Shown: in pieces, positions 1-10,325 of the stretch
Layout of the letters: every line of letters begins with the position of its first letter
Numbering within the stretch: position 1 is the first letter of the stretch
Assembly (NCBI RefSeq): GCF_027943255.1
Contig: NC_072893.1
Span: 30,402,001-30,466,000, forward strand
Reading direction: 5' to 3'
DNA length: 64,000 bases
From: Anastrepha obliqua
Taxonomy: Eukaryota; Arthropoda; Insecta; Diptera; Tephritidae
Made by a program: the position numbers and the translations under genes
The notes under the pieces: model-generated
Databases searched by the model: none
Seen by the model: only the letters and a program-made list of their open reading frames with translations
What the model was told of the DNA's origin: nothing

Positions 1-235
1 CTAGGTTTATTTAGACTTACCTTTGAGGTACCCCCAGAGATAATGGGTAACATCGGCTTATCAGTTTTTTAGGGAAGAAATCACGCAGTATCGTCTTGGT
101 CTCTTGGCCCATGTGTGGCGTGGCGCCATCTTGCTGAAACTGAAGGAAAGATGTTCTCTCATCATTGGCAGAAAATAATCGTTCATCATATGGCAATAAG
201 AGACATTGTCCACAGTAATTCTTTGCAGTCGACGA
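1..235 (-). pseudogene. Tc1/mariner-superfamily transposase fragment
   Basis: Reading the minus strand gives FQQDGATPHMGQETK near 141-97, followed by a short run ending in LISR near 65. A WFQQDGA.CH motif around the second catalytic aspartate and a downstream LISR are typical of the insect Tc1/mariner (DDE_3) lineage that also appears at 9.7, 27, 39.8 and 42 kb. Another frame of the same strand reads LWGYLKGKSK near the left edge, the usual C-terminal LWGYxKS block, so a frameshift lies between them. The first aspartate region is not visible and the fragment runs off the window start. It is dead; the family call is fairly good, exact limits are not. Confidence 0.55.
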
Positions 236-344
236 TTTTCAAAAAAAAAAAAAAGAGAAAAGGTCTAATTATTTCATTGCTTGCACATCGACCCATCGCT
301 TTTTGTGGGTTCTGTCCTTTAGGTGATCAGTAATGACAATTTTG

Positions 345-600
345 TTTATTAACATCATCACTAGCACTACAGTCTTGTGTAGACCAATGCTTCTGCAACT
401 ACTGCTCCCCACTTTGATCGATGCTCTACATGCTATGTCTTTGAAGTTTGTGATTTGCAATTTCCGCAAATCAGCTGTGACCTCATCAGTACAGCATTTA
501 CTGGTACAGCACTCCTTCGTCCTCTGCATCCAATCAGTAGGCTATGGAATGCTATATTGTCAGCTCTGTTCTTGGACATTTTGTGGCAAATAAACACACA
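345..600 (-). pseudogene. RTE-like LINE, C-terminal tail and 3' end
   Basis: The minus strand encodes TADLRKLQITNFKDIA (about 470-425), then after a frameshift a KWGAVVAEALVYTRL-stop reading (about 415-370). This resembles the DLRxLGVxNWxExAxDRxxWRxIVxxA..GL stop block that closes RTE-type ORF2 proteins. Immediately after the stop comes a GATGATG tail (360-345), the simple-repeat 3' end of these elements. The same end, with the same TRL-stop and GATGATG tail, occurs at 14946-15010. Only the end of the element is present (5' truncated), as is normal for target-primed reverse transcription. Confidence 0.55.
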
Positions 601-785
601 TAAAGTAAATCTAACTAAAACTTCAATTGAAAAACAAGCGTAGAAATAACAAATAAATAAAAAAAATTAATAGGTTTAATTGAGAGACGATCTATTTTTC
701 AACAGCCTCTGTTTGGCTGAATACATTCCATTAAACATTTCTAGAGCTTTTTGATGCCCTCCAAATAATACGATCTTTCGAAGGA

Positions 786-1330
786 CCCGTCATCATCATT
801 CGTGCTATAGCCTGGGTTGATTTTTAGCCTTCTCCACGATATTCCTCCTGGCCTCTCTGTCTCTTGTTAGATATTTACAGTTGGTTACTTCGAGTGTTCG
901 TAGTTAATCTTCTATGCAGTCCATTAGTTGCCTACGCGGGCAAGCTTTACTTCTCGCTAGCATAGGTTTGTGCTGCTTTATTAATTTTTGAGCTCTGCAC
1001 TTTGATGAATTTGGCAAAGTCTTCGCTACGCATACATAAATTGGAATAACTCTTCGTTGGTTCTTATTATGTAATCACCTCTTTCGTTTAAACTGGGGCC
1101 ATATATTTTTTTGAGTATCTTTCTCTCAGAGACTCCGAGAGATCCTTCTTCGGGTGCTGCCATGAACTACACTTCCGAGCCATATATAGCAATGGGTCTA
1201 ACTATTCCAGGTTTCGAGTCGCTCATAGAGGTGCATATTTGTTTCATCGTAGACTTCGTAATACGACTAAAATTTCTTACCAACGAGCCATTTCTTCCTC
1301 TTTGGAAACGAGAAATAATCACAGGGAGTT
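786..1330 (-). pseudogene. Second RTE-like LINE 3' end
   Basis: Minus-strand translation gives ERKILKKIYGPSLNERGD (about 1135-1080) followed by YIIRTNEELFQFMYA, matching the FERKILRKIFGP...RIRTNEEL block of RTE/BovB-type ORF2 C termini. It ends with REARRNIVEKAKNQPRL-stop (about 870-815) and then an ATGATGATGA tail at about 798-788. It is a separate copy from the neighbouring 345-600 remnant because each has its own terminal stop and tail. Several frameshifts and stops are present; the reverse transcriptase core is missing. Confidence 0.6.
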
Positions 1331-1513
1331 AAATCTATAGAAAAGCTTCATGAGGGAGGAATTTTGCCTAAATTTTTAAACTTTTAAAATTAGAAAATAA
1401 ATAAGATGTGTGTGGTTAGTTAACTTTCCATCCACTCAATATGCAATCTTACCTTATGGAGTAGTTATTCTGTATACGCGAGTTGTTCGTTTTTTCTTAA
1501 GTAAGGTGGTGAA

Positions 1514-1790
1514 GTTGTCGCCATAGCCGAATGGGTTAATGTTTGGCTACTATTCGAAAGTGCACAGGTTCCAAATCACATGCATGAAACATTAATTGAT
1601 AGAAAAGTTTTTTTTTCTAATGGCGGTCGCTCCTCTGCAGACAATGGCAAGTCATCGAGTATATTTCTGCCATGAAGAAGCTTCTCACAAAAAAACCATT
1701 TGCCGTTCAGAATCAGCTTAAAACTGTAGGCTCCTCCATTGTTGGAGCAACAGCAAGACGCACGCCACAAATAGAAGGAGGAGCTCGGGT
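1514..1790 (+). repeat. tRNA-derived SINE, copy A
   Basis: The 5' head has an A-box-like TAGCCGAATGGGTT (1524-1537) and a B-box-like AGGTTCCAAATC (1567-1578). The body matches the other five copies in the window: a TCTGCCATGAAGAAGCTTCT stretch (1666-1685), then GGCTCCTCCATTGTTGGA, and GGAGGAGCTCGG at the 3' side. The AT tail seen in other copies is lost after about 1790. It is transcribed, if at all, by RNA polymerase III from the internal boxes; the B box here is mutated. Confidence 0.75.
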
Positions 1791-2299
1791 TTTAATGAGG
1801 TGTCGCACGATTTTACTCAATCTTTTCTTTTCATTTGGTCTTTTGATACAACTGAAACTTTATAGCCTTCTAACTTTTTCTAACAAAAGTTTTCAATAAT
1901 ATTCTTTTAAGTATTTTTTCTTTAGAATTTTCTCTGAAATAAAAAAGTGCGTGTAACGTAATACACATAACAAAAGTGGAACTTTCAAGGCAGACAAAGA
2001 AAGAGTGAGAGACCCGAGACAGACTGACAGAGAGAAAGAGAGAGAAAGAATATATATCTAAATAAATTCACAACATTTGCAGAGAATACAAATAGACAAA
2101 ATTTACAAAAAACGGAGAAGGGTCGACCGGTGTAGGTAAACGACGGACACAAACCGTGACAACAACGCGCACTACTCCGAGCGTTTATCACCCGCACAAG
2201 CGCAGCGATTCCAGGACGGCAGCAACGGCACAAATTATCGCAAGGCAATACCAATAAATCCGACGCCGGAATGGATAGCACTTTATAGTACGCACAAGC
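1791..2299. other. No recognisable gene
   Basis: Contains a purine-rich GAGA tract (about 1995-2055). The minus strand is open over 1985-2392 but the translation is low-complexity (serine, leucine, phenylalanine rich) and crosses the repeat module that follows, so I do not call it a gene. Confidence 0.5.
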
Positions 2300-2664
2300 A
2301 CTAGCCCGAAACGCAAATAAGTGCCAAAAAGTAGGCACAAAAAAAAAGCCAAACAACTGGGACCAAAGAACGCCCCAAACAGTAGGTGCCAAATATATAT
2401 TTCCTACAAGTTTGCGTCAACAAATAAGTGCCAAAAAGTAGGCAGTGTTACTTCTCACTAGAAATTGGCAACCACAAGGAAAAACTCAGGAAAAATAGCC
2501 TAAAGTGTATCTAAGATATATACAAGGTATAGCTCTCTCTCTCCTTTACCTCTACATTATATCTTTTTTCTCTCTCGCGGAACGAGAATGCCCAGAACGT
2601 TGCATGCCCTTGTAATTTTACTTTCCGTTCTCGCTCGTCCATCGACGCCTAAGAAGTTTCACTT
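2300..2664 (-). repeat. Dispersed repeat module, copy 1
   Basis: Read on the minus strand, this starts AAGTGAAACTTCTTAGG (rc near 2664) and continues through CGATGGACGAGCGAGAA, a TTCTCGTTCCGCGAGAGAG stretch, AGCTATACCTTGTATAT, GTTTTTCCTTGTGGTTGC and CTACTGTTTGGGGCG. The same order of blocks is found on the plus strand at 32345-32690. Similarity stops at about 2300, where sequences become unrelated. It has no open reading frame of note. It could be the end of a larger unidentified transposon or a module carried by several elements. Confidence 0.7.
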
Positions 2665-3350
2665 TAAAAACGTTTCAAATAGGGCATCACGGATTTATTA
2701 AGTAGCTCAAGATGGTTGTCATAGGGTGAAAATTGGACATCTCACATCAGCCTTAATTATTCTTCATGGGTTTTGAATTAATATTCGTTCCATATATTTT
2801 TATCTATTTTTGTTTTATTTCGCGCTTTCCTCTCTGAAATTTATTTTATGTGATTCCAAGTGACTTAAAGGGAGTGAAGGAAACAACTCACGCCTAGCAT
2901 AAACTGGTTGCATTGGGTACCATTACCAACTACAAATAAGTGATATGACTTTTGTTCTTTTTTTTTGGTCACAATTTTTTGTTGTTGTTTTTTAATGCAT
3001 ACGTGAATTGTTGTCAGGATGAATTCATTAATTATTTTAACAGAACTCCATTTATTGCTGGTAGGAAGTGCTCTGACACACGCAACTCAAGTGACCAAAT
3101 AATTATCTTTATTGATCTCCTGTCCCTTCGAAACTAATTCCCAATACTCCACTACGTGAAAAGTGAATTTCGTGTAAATGTTTGATTGAATGTGAAGTAT
3201 ACAGATACGAATAATTACCGGAATAAATACTTATGAATTACTTATAAGTTATTAGTGTATGACTATAAAAAAAATGATAATTTTTTATTTCTACTTTCAG
3301 GTATGTTTGACTCATATTCTGGTACTATTGGTAAGCGTGATGATGGTGGC
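2665..3350. other. No recognisable gene
   Basis: AT-rich DNA with oligo-T runs; no supported coding sequence or known repeat end was seen. Confidence 0.5.
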
Positions 3351-3540
3351 ATATCGCTCATTTGCTGCAAGAGTTTCATATTCAAAAACATATAAAGTTA
3401 TTTAGCTGAGTATGCAGAAATGATCAGCAGCTCTTATTTTATGCTGAGTTAATGGATAAAATGGAAAATTTAAAGCTATTTTTCCCAACATTCTGTTTTT
3501 TTTTTTGGATTATGAAACTCTTGCGGGAAATGAGCGATAT
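3351..3540. repeat. Inverted repeat, 30-bp arms
   Basis: Left arm 3351-3380 (ATATCGCTCATTTGCTGCAA then GAGTTTCATA) is the reverse complement of the right arm 3511-3540 with three mismatches. The loop is 130 bp. No target duplication is evident. The right arm lies directly beside the 8-bp target duplication of the hAT MITE at 3551. Confidence 0.7.
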
Positions 3541-3550
3541 GTATGTATAT

Positions 3551-4011
3551 TAGGACGGGTCGATTTAAAAATCGCTCATTGCTCTGTGGAAATCGTATTC
3601 TAGGGATCAAAATAAGAAACTTTGACGAAGGAGCCATACCTCTAAAACGAATTCTGATGTCCCCCAATTTGGGTCGAACGAAAAATCCCACTTTGACCCA
3701 TTTAGAGTGCTCCAATCGAGTCCAAATGTATGACCTACCCCTACTAACTTTGGACGGCCAATCCACCCATGCCAGTGACACACCCCCTGGAACTCCCCTG
3801 GGGGGTTCCCCATACAATCATTTCAAAATATCACCATTTTTGGCCTTTACATGAGAAAAGAAACTAAAAAGTTCGACCCAAATTGGGGGGCATCAGAATT
3901 CGTTTTAGAGGTATGGTTCCTTCGGCAAAGTTTCTTATTTTAATCCCTAGAATATGATTTTCACAGAGCAATGGGCGATTTTTTTGCCTCCCCACAAATC
4001 GACCCGACCTA
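3551..4011. mobile_element. hAT-type MITE, copy 1
   Basis: A 461-bp element with long terminal inverted repeats of roughly 130-145 bp. The ends are TAGGACGGGTCGATTT (3551) and AAATCGACCCGACCTA (to 4011). It is flanked by a perfect 8-bp duplication ATGTATAT (3543-3550 and 4012-4019). An 8-bp target site with a TAGGG-like tip is characteristic of hAT transposons. The arms include CCCCCAATTTGGGTCGAAC and its inverted partner. The unique centre (about 3690-3865) holds GTTCC/GGAAC-rich palindromic sequence and no transposase. The open frames across it are by-products of the inverted repeat. Confidence 0.85.
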
Positions 4012-4019
4012 ATGTATAT

Positions 4020-5900
4020 ATAGGAACTACTTTATAATTTATATTAGATTATATTAAGATTTATTGAAATTTTGGAGGCCTAAGAGTTGAAAGAGGTTAT
4101 TTTCTGATATGCAAATATTTTTAAAAATAGTAGCAAAATGACGTCTATCAACATAAAATGCTGTAGCAAATTTCATTGTATGGCTGACATAAAGAAATCC
4201 GGCTACAATAGTAAAATTGTAAATCTTTAAGTCAAGAATGATAGATTACAAGAATACGACATCCATGAGGCTGTGACGTAACAAATAAGCAAACAAGAAA
4301 GACAAGGACTTGATACGATAAATTCGCTCGTCAATAACAATAAAAAATAAAACCAAGCCAACCAAAAAATTGAAATAAATGTCTCTTTATTACATCAGTT
4401 CAGTTGCTGAATCTGTCAAATACATTGAGAGCGGAATAGCGGTACGATGTACAGAATGTAGATGTGTGGCAAATATCAGACCGTTAACTTGCTCTATGCG
4501 AATTTGAAGGAATCAGCTGATTTGCTTACGTAGCCGGGGTCATGCAGAGGTTTGTTTACGAAAAAACTGCGATTGCGTTGGTCGTAAACGAATCAAATCA
4601 ACTCAGCAACCGCTTACTTCGTTGCCTCGCGAACAACGAAGGAGAGAATAATAAGGTGGCATAGTTCGTGGTACCGCTACTTTGGTCTCACCGAATTTGC
4701 CACCAGCGCAATCAGTGATCAGTGATCAGTGCGCGACCAGATTACCATTTTCAGAACTTAATTTAGAATTTTTGTTTGATCGAAACTTCGCGACATAAAT
4801 CATTATGATCCTGATGTGCGACTATTATAATCAACACTTTTCCTTATTGCCATGGCGTGGCAACGACCGTCATTGGTAATGTGGGTGCCTTGGTGTAAGT
4901 GCAGTGACTCTTTATTTGACGACAGGAGGTACTTAGTTTTGCCTTTGCTCACACCACTTCCATTAACTTTGAAAAGATTTGGAAAAGATTGTGCGCCTTA
5001 AATCATAATATATTTTTTTTTGTATGATAATTTTAATTTCTACCCGATTACACAGACTATAATCGATTTGTTTGCATACCCTGCAAGTACATAAAAATCC
5101 CCTCAAACCAATATTCCAGCAACTTGCAGTTGAAACCGATTCTCGTTTACAAATTGGTCGTGCACTTAATTTAGTTTGCGTGCAATATGAAAGCAGTTTA
5201 TGTAGGCACACGTACGTGTGGGTGTGGGCGTGTGTCTACAAATGGCAGGTCATATTCTACTCTGCAGCAATAACAATCACAAATAATAGCAAAATTACAA
5301 AAAACAAGTGGCAACATCAAAACTGGCTGAGGGGGGTACGAGTAAAACATGCCACAGAACACGAACCGCAGGATAATTAATGGCTACACACCACATGCAC
5401 ATACTTACATAAGTATTTGTGTATGTCAGTGCGTATATGCGCGTTAATTTGTATCCGTATATGCGAAGACATGAGTCCAAATGCCTTGTAGGAAAAACAG
5501 GTGACTTGGAATTGCCAATTTTCTACTCGTAGTAATGATTATTAAGCATTCGTTTTCTTTTCCGATATGCCAGTTGTCTGACCACTGCTAGACTTTTTTG
5601 AAACTAGGCTTAGAGCTTTCATGGACTGATTAGGACTGATTCCAGCTGCATTACCTGTATAATATTTTAGCATAAAATAAGCGGCTTTTTTTGAATGGAA
5701 TATTATTTCATAAAGTTCTAGGGAGGAATAAAGGACCATTACAATGGAATAGGAAAACTTAATTTACTCCAGTTTACAAGCAAGGATGCGAAGGTGGTGG
5801 GTCTTAATTTTTAAATATAAATAAGGAAAAATGCACCTCTAGATTCAAATATTTTTCCTCATGTAACAATGGAGAATTCCAAACATTTTCTACAATTTAG
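4020..5900. other. No recognisable gene; one short direct-repeat cluster
   Basis: No transposase, reverse transcriptase or convincing exon was found. The 7-base unit ATCAGTG is repeated three times in tandem at 4711-4731. At about 4851 a short open frame begins ATGGCGTGGCAACG, too short to support. Confidence 0.45.
4711..4731 (+). repeat. Triplicated ATCAGTG
   Basis: Three exact tandem copies of a 7-base unit, each containing TCAGTG, which resembles the insect core-promoter initiator TCAGTY. No downstream gene is recognised, so a promoter role is only a suggestion. Confidence 0.6.
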
Positions 5901-6620
5901 TTAAGGGGTCCTGGTGGTCTAGAGCTCGAAAATTTTGGGGAAGTTTTTAGGGGTAAGGAATTTTTTTTCTTAATTAAAAACGATATTTAAATTTTTTAGA
6001 CTCTTTATTTAATTTCTTTTACATACAAAAATTAAAAAAAAATTTATTTTTAATTTTAATAATTTTAAAAATGGCACGGATGGTGATCCTCCCGAAAAAT
6101 TGGACCTGGGCGGTGTTGTCCATTTTGGCTCATCTATTTAGCTGAAACACAAAAACCAAACAAATTATTAAACAGTATGAATGTAGATATTTCTGGTACT
6201 AGAATAAAAAAAAAAACAAATTTGACAAAATGGCGCGGTTTTGAATTTGACACGGTTTTTTCAGTTTTTTAATCAAAAAAATACGAAATAATTCAAATAA
6301 CAATATAATTCTTGTATAGGCGATAGCCATTGATGTTGGGAATAACATATTAAAATTTCAGACGATTCGGTTTAATAGTTTTTTTTTTTTTTTTTTTGAC
6401 AACACAGCGCAGAAAGAAGTCGTTTCGAGATAAATGAGTTTAAAGTTTGAGGTACAGGAGCGCACGGGCCCCTCTCTACCTAGTTAATGGGCTGTAGAAG
6501 CTATAATATTGGGAACTTCCGCATGAAAATTTCACAGTATATTCCAAAGATACTATACTTTCGAAATATCGAAAAAAAAAATAAGAAATTGATTTTTGTG
6601 AAATTTCTAGAGTTCCTTAA
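5901..6620. mobile_element. TTAA-flanked non-autonomous element, copy 1
   Basis: A 720-bp unit bounded by TTAA at 5901-5904 and 6617-6620. The left end GGGGTCCTGGTGGTCTAGA is imperfectly inverted at the right end (TCTAGAGTTCC). The right 250 bp (about 6390-6620) is repeated at 22660-22874, where the right tip TCTAGACCACCGGGTCCCC pairs much better with the left tip of this copy, confirming the inverted ends. TTAA target sites suggest a piggyBac- or Kolobok-type origin, which is inference because no transposase is present. The interior is very AT-rich. Confidence 0.65.
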
Positions 6621-7350
6621 GCTGAGTTTTGAGTCATTTATTTAAGTCCAGTTTTGTGCTTTATCATTTTGAGATTTTGGTTGTATCCAGACCAATTTAG
6701 AGGCCAAAGCGTTCGAATTCAGAAACCTTCAATAATAAATTCAAGCAACGTACTTAAGTTTTTGGGCAAGTACAGAACTCGTACACAACCTGATAAAAAA
6801 ACCATAGCACTACATCATTTTGAACACTGTTGACTACCTTTTCTTTTAATTTTAACTAATTAATTAATTTTAATTTTTTAAATATAGTTCATTCTACAAT
6901 AAATATCATATGAATCAAAACTTCAAATAATCAAACAAAAAATTAAAATTGCAAAATTTATAAAAACTCGACTAATGTTAACCAAAATTGCAAACATTAA
7001 CATTAGACAGATGGAGAAAATGCGCCATCGACAGAGGGGGGAAAATTATCAAAAACCAACCAGAATTTTGAGCCACTCCGAACTTGCACGTTATTACACT
7101 AAAATTGGATTGACTAAAAAATTTCATACCCAATCTTGTTTTTTTGTTTGTTTTTTAATTCTAGTTAAAAAACTTTAAATTTTGTTGAAAATTTGTGAGC
7201 TCTTAAAAATTTTGTATAAGGTTTGGAGCTTTGATTTGTATGATATTTGTTGTGGAATTAACAACATATTTTTATATAAAATTAGTTAAAAAAATAAATA
7301 AATAAATAAATAAATGTTTAAAACTGTTTAACATTTTGTGGTATTATACT
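6621..7350. other. AT-rich gap with (AAAT)n
   Basis: No gene recognised. A microsatellite of AAAT/AATA units lies at about 7287-7316. An open frame on the plus strand at 6975-7178 has no recognisable similarity. Confidence 0.5.
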
Positions 7351-7580
7351 CAAAGAGGGCAACATTAATCACTCTGTCGCAAGATTTATAATTTTTGAAA
7401 ATAGCATCGGACGTCAATCATACGAGTATTTGGTATTTGTGAACGAGCTGTCCAGTTCCAAACAGGCAAGCCATGGAGGGCGTTAAAGTCAAAATAAAGA
7501 CTCCGCACTCAAAATCTTTTTTTATTTAGGAAAAAATTATTAAAAAAAAAAACTTGTATGATTAATTTTGCGCCACCTTG
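7351..7580 (+). mobile_element. CAAGGTGG MITE, copy 1
   Basis: The right end GATTAATTTTGCGCCACCTTG (7560-7580) is followed by TA. The left end is decayed (CAAAGAGGGCAACATTAATC near 7351). The interior AAGATTTATAATTTTTG and CGGACGTCAATCATA blocks match the copy at 56484-56718, and the right end matches copies at 47491-47599 and 56718. About 230 bp, no coding potential. TA flank points to a Tc1/mariner-type mobiliser. Confidence 0.75.
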
Positions 7581-7611
7581 TAGTTTTCTCGCGGCATTTA
7601 TGCTTATATTA

Positions 7612-8321
7612 TGGCCTAGACCGATGGCGGCTTTAATCAGGATTGCCGGCGCAGTTAATTCTGATTAAAATTGTAGTGTAACAGACGGTTGTTACGCGAA
7701 TTAATAAACAGCTGATTTGTTTATTGGATAGTTTTGTCAGTAAAAGATGGATCGCAGGCGACAAGTGCGGATATTAGCTGCGCTGATACTAAGAAGTAAT
7801 TATTTATTTTAAAAAATCTTAAATTGCAATTTCTCAAACTGCTCTGAAATATCGAAACAATTAGTGAAATTTCGAATGTAGTAGTGCAAAATGTTGAATA
7901 GTGTCGATTTGGCAACTCAGCAATCCAAACGCATCTTTAATTCTCCCTCTTCTGCCATTCTCTCCTTTTTGACCTTTATAACGACTTGACATAATAAATG
8001 TTAGAACAAAGCGATCACTTGATTAATTCTGTAACTGAAGCCGGTTGTGTTTTTCGTTTTGCGCGCGCTCAGTCGTAAGTATTCGTAGGACCTTATAACA
8101 CAAAATAGCATTGCATCCATCTCAAACCATTTGCGTGTTCTCCCCATTTGGTTATGGGCGTCTGCTAGTTCCTCTTCGTTCATGTTGAACGTTTCTTTCT
8201 GTTTGCCATCTGAAATTGGAAAAACACATTTCCGAACTTAAAAATAAAACGAAAGAATTCCTGAGATACTTCCTTATTTAGTCGTTAATCACGATTAACG
8301 CCGCCGTCTGTCTAGCCTAGA
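7612..8321. mobile_element. PIF/Harbinger-like deletion derivative
   Basis: The left end (7612 onward, GGCCTAGACCGATGGCGGC then TTTAATCAGGATT) and the right end (about 8286-8321, reverse complement GGCTAGACAGACGGCGGCG then TTAATCGTGATT) are inverted over about 35 bp. TTA lies outside both ends (7609-7611 and 8322-8324), the 3-bp target typical of PIF/Harbinger. Inside, ATG at 7747 opens a 21-codon frame starting MDRRRQVRILAALILR, like the start of HARBI1-type nucleases, ended by a stop at 7812. On the minus strand a 60-codon frame occupies 8001-8183 (MNEEELADAHNQMG). Harbinger elements carry a nuclease and a second Myb-like gene; whether the minus frame is a relic of the latter I cannot say. 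About 710 bp, non-autonomous. Confidence 0.6.
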
Positions 8322-8339
8322 TTACACTCGTCCTATTAG

Positions 8340-8900
8340 TGAAAAATGGACTCATTACAGCAATCCAAAGAAAAGAAAGTCATGGGGACTGCTCCGTCAT
8401 GCTTCTACGTCGTCGCCTCGGCTGAATATTCACGTTGCAAAAGTTATACTACGTATTTGGTGGGACCGAGTTGGTGTTATTTACAATATTATGAACTATT
8501 AAAACCAACCGAAACCATTACTGGGGATCGGTTTCGACTTCAATTGATGCGATTGAGCCGAGCACTGCGCTAGAAGCGGTCGCAATACGCGGAGAGGCAT
8601 GAAAAAGTGATTCCACAGCATGACAATGCTCCGCCTCACGTTACCACACCCGTTAAAACCTAACTGGAAACACTGACAAGGGAAATCCTACCCCCCCCCA
8701 GATATTCTCCAGATATTGCGCCGTCCCTTAATCACCTGTTCCGATCTATGGCACATGGTCTAGCTGACCAGCAGTTCCATTCATATGAAGACATCAAAAA
8801 ATGGCTTGGTCCGTGGATAGCCTCAAAGATGAACAGTTTTACTGCGACGGTATACGAGATCTACCAGAAAGATGAGAAAAGGTAGTAGCTAGCGATGGGC
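8340..8900 (+). pseudogene. mariner transposase, C-terminal half
   Basis: Plus-strand frames give KVMLRIWWDR-like and YYELLKPTETITGDRFRLQL (about 8485-8545), QHDNAPPHV (second aspartate, about 8617-8643), YSPDIAPS (third aspartate, about 8700-8724), then FRSMAHGLADQQFHSYEDIK and a short tail ending near 8886. These are DD34D mariner motifs. The N-terminal helix-turn-helix and first aspartate are missing. A run of nine C at about 8691-8699 and at least two frameshifts break it. It begins within 20 bases of the Harbinger-like right end. Confidence 0.8.
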
Positions 8901-9744
8901 AATACTTTCAATGATTCACTTGTAACCATTTTACCGTAATAAAGTTGTAAACAGCAAAACAGCGAGAACTTAGTTGCGCACCTAATATGTAATATACATA
9001 AATGAAATAAATCACAAAATTGAAAACTAAGATTTAAATGTGTATAAATTAAATGTGATTAAATGAATATAAGATAAAAGGTGCGTAAAAACAAATATGT
9101 ACGATAAAACAACGAACAAAATAACAAAGGTAACTTTTAATTTTTTATAGCTTAAAAAAAACCTTGGTAAATATCACCTATTAAGGAGACACATTTCGAG
9201 TATTAAATCTCCCTGACTTAGGAAGCTACAAACTTATTGTCCCCCCACGCATCCTCAAACCCACTTATTCTTTACTTTTTGCATTTCTTCGCTGAAAAGA
9301 CAGTATTGCAATATATTTTATTAGTTTAAGACATCAACCCAGCACTAACTTTAATATAAACCTTCGTCATTTTTATTTTTCTTTATTATTTGAATATAAA
9401 TTCCTGTAAAATATGTATATCGCGGCACTAAAAAAAACGAATTGTTTTCATCAGTTATTTTTGGCGCCTTATTTCTGGCAGCTCGCCATTTCGCCTACCA
9501 GCTGATTATCTGGCGATTGGCCGTGCTACCAAGTACCAAGTACTGCGCGCGCTCTCACATAAAATGAGAGAATTGAGCATCTAGCCATCTATGGTTTAGA
9601 AGGCAACTAAGTAACATTGGCGGCGCCTGCGTTGATTTTTTTTATTATTACCAATTCAATTTCCTTTTTTCGTAAATACACAACTGACATAATCCCGGTT
9701 ACGTCAGCAAATCAGCTGATATTGTGGTCATTCTGGGATGTCTT
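8901..9744. other. No recognisable gene
   Basis: AT-rich DNA containing ATAAATGAAATAAAT-type repeats near 9000. Nothing else supported. Confidence 0.45.
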
Positions 9745-10325
9745 CTGCTCTCCGAAACAACGACGCAGTAAATCCATTGTTTCACAGGCTTTAAAGCTTT
9801 ATGCAACTAGCACCGTTCGTCGTCTTGTTGGAACCAAATGTTGTGGAGATCACGGGCTTCAATTTCCGGCATTCGGCATTAAAAGTTCATTGTTACATTG
9901 GCGCCAGCTTTGCCTTTGAAGAAATATGAGGCGATGATTCCTCCAGCCCTTAGGCCGCACCAAACGGTTGTTTTGAATGGATGTAATGGCTGCTCTTGAA
10001 TGGCTTAGGCTTGCTCCTAAGCTGAAATATGACAATTTTACTTATTGACGTAGCCATTAAGCCAAAAATATGCCTCATCGGTGAACATCATAAGTTGGCC
10101 TGCGAGCGCGAGGAACACTTTCCACAGAGTGTCGATTTTCGTAATACAATCGCACGATTTGTAAACGTTGTTGAAGCGTAAGTTTTTCCATGATGAGATG
10201 TCAATGAATACTGAAAAATGTATGTATTTAGTTTGACAGTAATTACGCATGAGCTGTCAAAAACAAAACCCTCTTGGAAAATGTACCTCCTATCTTATCT
10301 GAAGTGCGATGTCAGAAAACCCAAA
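9745..10325 (-). pseudogene. Tc1/mariner-superfamily deletion derivative, copy 1
   Basis: On the minus strand the frame starts MEKLTLQQRLQIVRLYYENR (about 10190-10130), the N-terminal HTH typical of this lineage, and passes directly into RRPTYDVHR.. then DEAYFWLNGYVNK, the first catalytic aspartate block (about 10075-10040). Farther on are TTVWCGLRAGGI (about 9975-9940) and LHNIWFQQD (about 9855-9830). Some 130 residues normally lying between the HTH and DEAxFWLNG are missing. The copy at 27010-27930 lacks the same segment with the same AGGCCAACTTATG junction, so this deletion predates amplification. The C terminus is truncated near 9745. The 5' side (about 10300) resembles the left end of the second copy. 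Confidence 0.75.

Noticed and set aside
1985..2392. 135-codon minus-strand frame
   Set aside because: Low-complexity product of a GAGA tract plus the dispersed module; homologous copy at 32.4 kb has no matching frame.
3476..3854. Overlapping frames of 103 and 113 codons on both strands
   Set aside because: They are produced by the inverted arms of the hAT MITE.
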